Source: CALGLS01 sp047626155
GTDB lineage: Bacteria > Bacteroidota > Bacteroidia > Chitinophagales > Saprospiraceae
NCBI GenBank assembly: GCA_047626155.1
Contig: JBLHRR010000016.1
Coordinates: 1 to 61,585 of the forward strand
Length of the DNA: 61,585 bases
Reading direction: 5' to 3'
Shown here piece after piece: positions 55,401 through 61,585 of the stretch. Under the pieces are notes generated by a model. The model saw only the letters and a program-made list of their open reading frames with translations. It ran no database searches and was not told the origin of the DNA. Made by a program: the position numbers and the translations under genes. Positions within the stretch are counted from its first letter, which is position 1; each line of letters opens with the position of its first letter.

Positions 55401-55566
55401 GTAACTCTTCAGACGGAAGTCCGAAGACTGAAGACTGAAGTTTCCATCGAACGTGAAATCCATAGACTAAGGACTGTCAAACTCAAGGTTTGCATTAGTG
55501 AGAAACTTCGGACTTCCGTCTTCCATCTTCTATCCAGAGCTAAACTATACCCTACTGAACAGTTAC
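55401..55566 (+). repeat. Left inverted element of the CHAT-STAND cassette (166 bp)
   Basis: It is the reverse complement of 59493-59665 with only scattered changes. Its own ends are inverted: GTAACTCTTCAG at the left and CTGAACAGTTAC at the right. Within it, GACGGAAGTCCGAAG near the left is repeated inverted as CTTCGGACTTCCGTC, and a small stem CAAAC/GTTTG lies in the centre. It ends 25 bp before the CHAT start codon, so it may also carry the promoter. Confidence 0.88.
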
Positions 55567-55591
55567 TATTATTTTACGAACACAGCACCAA

Positions 55592-57373
55592 ATGAAAGTC
55601 CTTTTCTTCGCTTTTGCCAATGATCCTAATAACCCTTTGCCTAGTTTGAAGCAAGAGGCCGATGAATTGTTTCGACTACTATCGCCGGGGGAGCTCCAAC
55701 AGCGGTATGTCATTTACTTTGATCCCTTTGCCACCCGTGAAAAAATCGCCTACTACCTTGCCCAGTATAAAGATCGACTTGCACTTTTTCACTACAGTGG
55801 TCACGCCGGAAGAGATATGTTAGAAACGGCAGAGGAAAGCAGCCAGGCTGGAGGGATCGCTCATTTATTGGGACAATGTCCGAACATACAACTGGCTTTT
55901 CTTAATGGCTGCTCTACTGAGGGACAGGTCGCAGCACTGGAAAATTTAGGGATACCGGCTATCATTGCGACAAGTGCGCCAGTAGATGATTTGAAAGCAA
56001 CTAATTTTTCAAAACGGTTTTATCAGGCACTCGCTGTGCAAGACACAATGGAAACCGCATTCGAATTAGCAAAAGGGGATGCACTCACCCAAAGCGCTGA
56101 ACTATCGATTGATATACACCGAGGAGCTGCCTTGAGAAAAGGTAAATCTAAGGAAGCTGAACCGACCTGGGGCTTATTTATCGGAGAAGGAAAGGAAGAA
56201 GTACTGAACTGGGATTTACCCGAAAAAGCGGTCGTAGAAATTCCCGATGACTTCACTCCAAACGAACTGCTTATCAAGCAACTCATGGAAAGCCTTGCAT
56301 CCACCGCCCGAGCAGTTCGCAATCTTGTGGAGGCAGAGGAAGAGGGCGAAGAAGTCGATTTTGCAGATAAACGATTGGCGATCCTCAACAGTTTACCAGC
56401 TCCCGTGGCGGAACAGCTACGCAAATTGATGGTGCCTTTATCCGACAAAAACAAGGGCTTCGATAAAGTGAGTGTAGCTAGGGTTAGCCAACTCGTCAAT
56501 ACCTATGAGACTTTATTAGAATTGTTCTCCCACATCCAACTGGCTCAACTTTGGGAGACCCTCGAGAAACAACCTGACTTGAAAATACCCGGTGAGCAAC
56601 TCAAACAACTCTCTCATTTTTTTCAACTTAATAGACAAGAGCGAGAAAGCTATAACTACTTACCGCTCCTATATAGTGTCAATACTATTCTCGATACCAA
56701 TACCATCTCTTTCTTTATGTCTGAGCTTAATGATATACGGAAAATTTACAAAGATGATAGTACCTTCAACGATGCTTGTCATTATATGGATGCGCTAAAA
56801 AGAAGGGTAAATCTTAGCGAAATAGATCCCCACGAAGTTGCCATGGCTTGTCAACGAGGAGAACAAAGCCTCGCCGTTGTTTTTAGCAACCTGGGGTTTC
56901 TTGCCAATTACACGATGGCCGCCGTTCGCAGAATTGATGTGGTAAAATTACGCCACCAGAAAACACCTAAATTTAGTCATTCAATAGTAAAGTTGGTAAA
57001 ACTAATGGGTGGCCTAGAAGAAAAACATGAGGAACTGGAAAGCTTCATGGACAGTCGTTCTGTATTACTTTTAAAGAAGACGCAGAAAAAAAAGGATGCA
57101 GAAAGTAATGAGGCTACTAGTACGAAAAAAAACTACCTCAACCTTTCGCCTTTTGTCATTGACGAAAATGCTTTTGGTGATGAAAAGTCCGAAATTTCAA
57201 AAATATTTTTCTACTATTATTATGATAAAGGTCAAGACAAGTACTCCTTCCGTCATGCCTACAAACCTGATGATTTACCATTAATTGTATCGGACAAAAG
57301 ATTCAAAATGGTAAAAATGCAATTTGAAACATTTGCAAAATTAGTATTTAATAAAGCGATGAACCAATTATGA
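55592..57373 (+). CDS. CHAT-domain (caspase-like) protease, effector candidate
   Basis: A 593-residue cytoplasmic protein. Residues 1-190 are a CHAT protease domain: the first strand MKVLFFAFANDPNNPLP, the catalytic His71 in FHYSGHAG, and the catalytic Cys107 in AFLNGCSTEG, then IPAIIATSAPVDD. Residues about 200-500 are mainly helical (for example LMESLASTARAVRNLVEAEEE), and the last 90 residues hold a basic coil (KKTQKKKDAE) and a mixed alpha-beta end. The stop overlaps the start of the STAND gene (ATGA), so the two are co-translated. CHAT proteases with STAND partners occur in prokaryotic conflict systems; cleavage targets here are unknown. Confidence 0.82.
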   Translation: MKVLFFAFANDPNNPLPSLKQEADELFRLLSPGELQQRYVIYFDPFATREKIAYYLAQYKDRLALFHYSGHAGRDMLETAEESSQAGGIAHLLGQCPNIQLAFLNGCSTEGQVAALENLGIPAIIATSAPVDDLKATNFSKRFYQALAVQDTMETAFELAKGDALTQSAELSIDIHRGAALRKGKSKEAEPTWGLFIGEGKEEVLNWDLPEKAVVEIPDDFTPNELLIKQLMESLASTARAVRNLVEAEEEGEEVDFADKRLAILNSLPAPVAEQLRKLMVPLSDKNKGFDKVSVARVSQLVNTYETLLELFSHIQLAQLWETLEKQPDLKIPGEQLKQLSHFFQLNRQERESYNYLPLLYSVNTILDTNTISFFMSELNDIRKIYKDDSTFNDACHYMDALKRRVNLSEIDPHEVAMACQRGEQSLAVVFSNLGFLANYTMAAVRRIDVVKLRHQKTPKFSHSIVKLVKLMGGLEEKHEELESFMDSRSVLLLKKTQKKKDAESNEATSTKKNYLNLSPFVIDENAFGDEKSEISKIFFYYYYDKGQDKYSFRHAYKPDDLPLIVSDKRFKMVKMQFETFAKLVFNKAMNQL

Positions 57374-59469
57374 AAAGCCCTTTCAAATTTCTTGATGCCT
57401 ACACCCCTGAAGATAGTAAGTCCTTCTTCGGTCGAGATGATGAAATAGAATTACTTTATAACCTGATCTATAAAAGTCGGTTACTACTGGTCTATGGACA
57501 ATCCGGAACGGGCAAAACCAGCCTTGTCCAATGTGGCCTCGGCAGTCGCTTTGATGAGACCGATTGGTTTCCTTTTCTAATACGACGTAACGATAATATC
57601 AACTCCTCCTTAACAGAAGCCTTAACCAAAGCCGTTGATGGCAGCTTGCGCAAAAACAGCATTCCGGAAACGATTGGTTATATTTATAAAAACTACCTTC
57701 GCCCGGTTTACTTGATTTTTGACCAATTGGAAGAGCTATTTATTTTAGGCAAAGCAGAAGAGCAGCTAGAATTTATAAATACCATTTCTAAAATTCTAAA
57801 CTCAGAACAGCCCTGCAAGATCTTACTCGTCATGCGAGAGGAATATATCGCCTACCTCTATCAATTTGAGCAGACGATCCCTACGCTTTTCGATCGTCGG
57901 ATGCGTGTGGAACCGATGAGTTATGGTAATGTAGAGAATGTGATCACGGGGTCATGCACTCAATTCAACATTACTCTTGAAGATAAAAAAAGTAATACCC
58001 AACAGATCATCAAGCAGGTAGGTAGTGGTCGGTCTGGCATTCAGTTACCATACCTTCAAGTATATCTTGATCGTCTTTGGCGGGAAGACTTTGACCGGAC
58101 CTACCCCAATGGTTATACCGCATCAAACGATGTTTCCGAATCAAGTAATGAAAGAGGGAGTAGCTCGTCAAATAAACATAACAATACAAATACTTCTTTT
58201 CCAGCACTACATTTTACAACTAAGGAAATTGAAGAACTTGGAGAGATTGAAGAAGTACTAGAAAAGTTTCTACGCCAACAAACAAAAGATATTCAGCACC
58301 ATCTAAAAGCAACTTACCCTTCGTTACCGAATGATTGCATCCGCCAGATACTTGATATTTTTGTTTCAGAGGAAGGCACTAAACAACCTGTTCAATACAA
58401 ACGAGAAGGTGAAGATATTATACTGGAGGAACCCTTTGGAAATAAACTAGGACACCTACCCAAAGAAGCATTAGCCGAAGCGCTAAACAATCTGGAGCTA
58501 GCTCGTATCCTTCGCTTCACCGAAAGCCTGATTGAGCTTGCGCATGATAGCCTCGCCGATCTGATTGACAAAGAACGCAGTACCGAACAACGACAACTCA
58601 ATCAGATCAAACAACGAATCAGTGCTGCTTATGTTGAACAACGGGAAACTAGTGTTTTTCTAAATGAGCGACAACTCCTAAGCATAGAAGAATTCCTTCC
58701 TCGGCTTAAGATGAATCTGCCTCCACATCTTCTACAATTTATTAAAGACTCTGAAGCAGATGCGGCCGAAAAACGCCAGGAAGAAAAGTCTCGTCATGAA
58801 CGAGAACTAAAACTCACCAAAGAAAAACTGGTAGCGGAACAACAAGCGGCAAAGCGGCAAAGAATGCTAGCTATTGTCTTTGGACTTGCGTTTATTGGAA
58901 GTTTGTTTTTAGGGGGAGTGAGCTATTATTTGAATGAAGAACGGCATAAAGCTGAAGCAAGTGAGGAAAGTCAAAGAATCGAAAAGGAAAAAACAGATCT
59001 GGAAAATGAAAGAATAAATCTAGAAAATGAGGCCCTAAAGAAAAGGAATGAAGAATTTGATAAACTTGAAAAAGAAAGAAGAGATCCGAAAGACAAACCG
59101 ATCACACTTCAATACATCAAGGACGCGCCTTTAATGGAGCTGATCAGACCTCGTACCGATATTGATAAGATAATGTATGTAGACGATGCTGGACGTCAGA
59201 ATTATAAATTCAAGCTTTGGCTGGACATGCCAAAAATCCGTCAAAAAGACATTAGTGAAGTTCGATATTTTTTCAATCACCCAACATTTCATCCAAAAGT
59301 GAAAAAATGGGGAGATAGAAGATTTGGAGGTAAGGTACCCGATTTTGCAATTAAGTATCAAGGGTTTTCCTGTCTCCAAAATGTACAGGTTTGGATTACC
59401 CACAAAAATTCAGGTGCGGTGGATACCTTAAATTTATCGATGTGTAATGCATTGAATGACGATCAGTGA
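57370..59469 (+). CDS. Membrane-anchored STAND ATPase with YEATS-like C-terminal domain, sensor candidate
   Basis: A 699-residue protein. The N-terminal nSTAND domain has FFGRDDEIELLYNLI, Walker A GQSGTGKTS (43-51), Walker B VYLIFDQLEEL (113-123), the sensor word LLVMREEYIAYL and RRMRVEPMS. A Ser/Asn-rich insert lies at about 245-275. A winged-helix-like part (about 340-410, LARILRF) follows. One TM helix is at about 499-521 (AIVFGLAFIGSLFLGGVSYY), then a Glu/Lys coiled coil and a C-terminal domain (about 610-699) with FKLWLDMPKI, VRYFFNHPTFHPKV and NVQVWI, which resembles prokaryotic YEATS domains. The domain should lie outside the cytoplasm. The start overlaps the CHAT stop. Confidence 0.8.
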   Translation: MKSPFKFLDAYTPEDSKSFFGRDDEIELLYNLIYKSRLLLVYGQSGTGKTSLVQCGLGSRFDETDWFPFLIRRNDNINSSLTEALTKAVDGSLRKNSIPETIGYIYKNYLRPVYLIFDQLEELFILGKAEEQLEFINTISKILNSEQPCKILLVMREEYIAYLYQFEQTIPTLFDRRMRVEPMSYGNVENVITGSCTQFNITLEDKKSNTQQIIKQVGSGRSGIQLPYLQVYLDRLWREDFDRTYPNGYTASNDVSESSNERGSSSSNKHNNTNTSFPALHFTTKEIEELGEIEEVLEKFLRQQTKDIQHHLKATYPSLPNDCIRQILDIFVSEEGTKQPVQYKREGEDIILEEPFGNKLGHLPKEALAEALNNLELARILRFTESLIELAHDSLADLIDKERSTEQRQLNQIKQRISAAYVEQRETSVFLNERQLLSIEEFLPRLKMNLPPHLLQFIKDSEADAAEKRQEEKSRHERELKLTKEKLVAEQQAAKRQRMLAIVFGLAFIGSLFLGGVSYYLNEERHKAEASEESQRIEKEKTDLENERINLENEALKKRNEEFDKLEKERRDPKDKPITLQYIKDAPLMELIRPRTDIDKIMYVDDAGRQNYKFKLWLDMPKIRQKDISEVRYFFNHPTFHPKVKKWGDRRFGGKVPDFAIKYQGFSCLQNVQVWITHKNSGAVDTLNLSMCNALNDDQ

Positions 59470-59492
59470 AGAAAATAAATGTACGGAAAGTT

Positions 59493-59665
59493 GTAACTGT
59501 TCAGTGGGGTATAGTTTAGCTGTGGATAGAAGACGGAAGTCCGAAGTTTCCCACAAATGCAAACCTTGAGTTTGACAGTCCCTAGCCTGTGGATTTCACG
59601 TTCGATGGAAACTTCCGTCTTCGGACTTCGGACTTCCGTCTTCGGACTTCCGTCTGAATAGTTAC
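59493..59665 (-). repeat. Right inverted element of the CHAT-STAND cassette (173 bp)
   Basis: The inverted copy of 55401-55566. Its ends read GTAACTGTTCAG and CTGAATAGTTAC. It holds extra units of the GGACTTCCGTCTTC word in tandem, which explains the 7-bp size difference. It starts 24 bp after the STAND gene stop. Confidence 0.88.
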
Positions 59666-59690
59666 GAAAAACTTACAATTACCCTTAACC

Positions 59691-60524
59691 CTATTCTTCT
59701 AAATCAACCAACAACTCTGGGCGGTATTCAAAATGCATGGTGTCAAAGTGATACCACTTCCCACCCCAAATGAATCCGTACTTTTCAAAAATTGCTACAA
59801 TTTCATGAGGGATTTGATTTTGATAAGCAATCACATCCGACTCCTTTACGTTTTTTGAAGTCCATTTCCAATAATGAGCAAATTTAGGATTTAGATCAAT
59901 TGTGATTCCAAAACTATGTGCACTCAAACGCTCCGTTCCTGCAATTTTTCGCCAATTGAAAACACCTCCAATATTCTCTAAGTATTTATGTAAATGGGGC
60001 TTGCCATCCAATTCATTAGATACTTTTTGCATTTGCTCTGCTACCCCATTTATTTTAGATACTCCAATTTTTTTATTCAAAGTAGAAGGCAACCAAATCA
60101 CTGTTGTAAAATTAGCTTGCACCGCTTTGGGATTATCGCCATACATCTTTTTAAAAAAGGGCTCGTATCGAATTCGTCCTGCGTCCTGGTTTCTGCCCGG
60201 TGGATTTTTGAGCTCCGCTTTCGGATAAACAAAAACAAAATGGTCTTGTAGATCAGGTTCATTTAAAAGCGCGTCAAAAGATTTCGATGAATTCTTGTCA
60301 TCGTATAACATGGTGTTTCCGTCGTACCATAAAATGGAATCATCTGTCCCTCCAACTATGAAGTCGGGATAAGCTTTCATTAATTTCTGTATTCCGACCG
60401 GGATGACTTTAGCAACTTCTTTTGGAGCTTTTTGCTTCTCTTCTTTCGGACGCTCCTGTACGCAACCAATAATTAACAAGGCTAGGAATGAGAGAATGTA
60501 AATGTGGTGGTGGTGGGAATTCAT
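59691..60524 (-). CDS. M15 family metallopeptidase, lipoprotein
   Basis: A 277-residue exported lipoprotein (lipobox LALLIIGC, Cys21; note a run of histidines HHHH just after Met). The zinc motifs of D-Ala-D-Ala carboxypeptidase-like M15 enzymes are present: SAHSFGITID (His and Asp ligands) and the downstream HFDTMHFEYRPEL with the catalytic Glu and second His. It probably cuts peptidoglycan stem peptides in the periplasm. The annotation as M15_4-like rests on the spacing of these motifs. Monocistronic; it converges on the CHAT-STAND cassette. Confidence 0.85.
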   Translation of the reverse strand: MNSHHHHIYILSFLALLIIGCVQERPKEEKQKAPKEVAKVIPVGIQKLMKAYPDFIVGGTDDSILWYDGNTMLYDDKNSSKSFDALLNEPDLQDHFVFVYPKAELKNPPGRNQDAGRIRYEPFFKKMYGDNPKAVQANFTTVIWLPSTLNKKIGVSKINGVAEQMQKVSNELDGKPHLHKYLENIGGVFNWRKIAGTERLSAHSFGITIDLNPKFAHYWKWTSKNVKESDVIAYQNQIPHEIVAIFEKYGFIWGGKWYHFDTMHFEYRPELLVDLEE

Positions 60525-60647
60525 TTAAGGTCAATGAAGTATTTTAAATACCGTTATGGAAAAAGAATGGTATAGCGTTTATAACTGAAGGTTACAATTA
60601 AGGAAAGAAGAAGCAGTCAAAACGGGTAGAACTTAGTTTACAATGCA

Positions 60648-61148
60648 TTAAACATGCTTCAACTTATTCCTGTCCACTTGTTTTGAAAATCGCTGCATCA
60701 ACAAACTGAATTTCGGATTGATGTACGTTTTACAAAACTGGTTTTCCGAGTTTTTTAAATAATAATTTTGGTACTGCTCTTTATTCTCTTTGAAAGAAAC
60801 AAAAGGCAATACCTGGGTGACAATCGGCTTGTCAAACTCGGATTGAAGCTGCTCAATAATGGCTTTAACTTTTTCTGCATACATATTAGAAAAAGTATAA
60901 ACTGCTGAGCGGTATTTTTTCCGCATCGAATGTTCCGAAGTGCAGCTATGTGTATATAGGTGAATAGCAGTCAAGGTTGTTAAATCAATTTCTGATTCAT
61001 CGAAATGCACTATGACTGCTTCGGAAAAGTCGTCATGTACTCCTTCCGAAGCTATCCAACCCTGCTCCACTATTTCTACTCCTTTAAGTGTTTGAAAAAC
61101 GGCCTCTGTACACCAATGGCAACCGCCACCGAATCCTATTTTTTCCAT
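60648..61148 (-). CDS. msrA: Peptide-methionine (S)-S-oxide reductase MsrA-like
   Basis: A 166-residue enzyme that reduces methionine sulfoxide in proteins. The active-site region is FGGGCHWCTEAVFQ, where the nucleophile is Cys10; classical MsrA has GCFW, so Phe is replaced by His. LYTHSCTSEH, then YRSAVY and the FYPAEDYHQ-like region seen here as FKENKEQYQNYYLKN follow the family order. The protein is shorter than typical MsrA and its last 20 residues (FSLLMQRFSKQVDRNK) are variable. Likely a divergent subfamily frequent in Bacteroidota. Confidence 0.78.
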   Translation of the reverse strand: MEKIGFGGGCHWCTEAVFQTLKGVEIVEQGWIASEGVHDDFSEAVIVHFDESEIDLTTLTAIHLYTHSCTSEHSMRKKYRSAVYTFSNMYAEKVKAIIEQLQSEFDKPIVTQVLPFVSFKENKEQYQNYYLKNSENQFCKTYINPKFSLLMQRFSKQVDRNKLKHV

Positions 61149-61316
61149 TATTCAGTTTGTTATTTCTAATCTGTATGTTCATCAGAATGCTGATAGCTCA
61201 CTTTATATTTTTCACAAACCAATTCTTCGCCATTACCTGTTCGCTTTAGAGCGACGCCAGGCTAAGTGTAAAGTACCGAAAATAATTAACTCCCTGAGTT
61301 CTTCCTCCCGTGTGAA

Positions 61317-61469
61317 GCATTTAGAGGAGACTGGTTACAACAGCATACAGGTAGGATCTTAGGTGCTGAATTCTCATCTGATGGGCTATATTTTATGAGT
61401 GTATCAGCCGATGGTACGGTTAAGGTATGGGAGCTGGAAGGAGATGTAGTGATGAATCTTAGCTCTTAA
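61317..61469 (+). pseudogene. WD40-repeat gene remnant
   Basis: The frame from 61317 reads AFRGDWLQQHTGRILGAEFS then SDGLYFMSVSADGTVKVWEL and ends at a stop at 61467-61469. This is one WD40 unit (GH/HTGxVxxxxFSxDG...S.DGTVKVWD pattern). There is no start codon and an in-frame stop lies at 61287. It is the 3' tip of a lost gene. WD40 tails are frequent on STAND ATPases, which may be relevant so near the CHAT-STAND pair. Confidence 0.6.
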
Positions 61470-61583
61470 AATATCCAAAAACTTCTGATTCCCTACAGAT
61501 ATACCATGGCTAAGCAACTCTTCTCTCAGTATTGCTAACAATTTATTTGCGCCTAATCGCTTAGCTATTTTTCGTTCTCGTAT
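61459..61583 (-). pseudogene. IS3-like transposase (OrfB) fragment, runs off the window
   Basis: The minus-strand frame reads RERKIAKRLGANKLLAILRE then ELLSHGISVGNQKFLDILRA. The pattern R.GT.KL...L...G...GRDK.F..LR is that of the region before the DDE core in IS3-family OrfB proteins. The similarity stops where the WD40 remnant begins. The continuation to the right is outside the window. Confidence 0.45.
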
Positions 61584-61585
61584 TA

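Noticed and set aside
59600..59660. CRISPR-like tandem GGACTTCCGTCTTC words
   Set aside because: The units are directly adjacent and of 14 bp or less, without spacers, and belong to the inverted element.
1..61585. tRNA, rRNA, CRISPR array, prophage or replication origin
   Set aside because: I looked on both strands for the usual conserved words and repeat patterns and found none that hold; weak tRNA genes could still be missed by eye.

Overview
The window looks like an AT-rich chromosomal segment of a Bacteroidota bacterium, most likely of the Saprospirales/Lewinella type. The markers are type IX secretion genes (porQ, a 2,539-residue SprA), exported proteins with type IX C-terminal sorting domains, a MurF-alanine racemase fusion, a cohesin-plus-sorting module typical of that group, and TAnnTTTG promoter-like boxes. 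This placement is by gene content only; there is no rRNA or tRNA gene in view.

Layout. 1-400: an IS630-like deletion derivative next to a palindromic repeat. 428-16,314, nearly all minus strand: porQ, a MORN-repeat lipoprotein, a short cohesin/sorting-domain protein, UDP-glucose dehydrogenase, a PpiD-like periplasmic chaperone, acyl-CoA dehydrogenase, DUF4286, a TPR lipoprotein-like protein, TonB, VanZ, GcvH and a mitochondrial-type citrate synthase. 16,612-26,755: small exported protein, DUF3109, giant sprA, ruvA. The set ruvA-sprA-gcvH-vanZ-tonB is a known Bacteroidota neighbourhood, here split by inserted genes. 26,965-35,971, plus strand: purD, murF-alr, a membrane phosphoesterase and a propeller-type sensor kinase. 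36,293-39,905: a decayed sigma-factor region with two apparent gene truncations, a GNAT acetyltransferase and a LytTR remnant. 40,191-55,020: kelch/type IX protein, SelO, patatin-BamA, TspO, acyl-CoA dehydrogenase plus SDR, a Tat-exported sugar isomerase, a ribosomal-protection GTPase and the potassium uptake pair trkA-trkH.

55,401-59,665 is the most interesting part: a two-gene operon (a CHAT protease and a membrane-anchored STAND ATPase with a YEATS-like C-terminal domain) lying exactly between two about 170-bp copies of the same terminally repeated element in opposite orientation. It has the features of a mobile conflict/defence cassette. M15 peptidase and MsrA genes follow, and the window ends in remnants of a WD40-repeat gene and an IS3-like transposase.

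A second theme is short interspersed repeats. At least five families are present. The best is an about 130-bp palindromic element with seven copies or remnants, all immediately downstream of a gene and all in the same orientation relative to that gene, in three cases starting at the stop codon.
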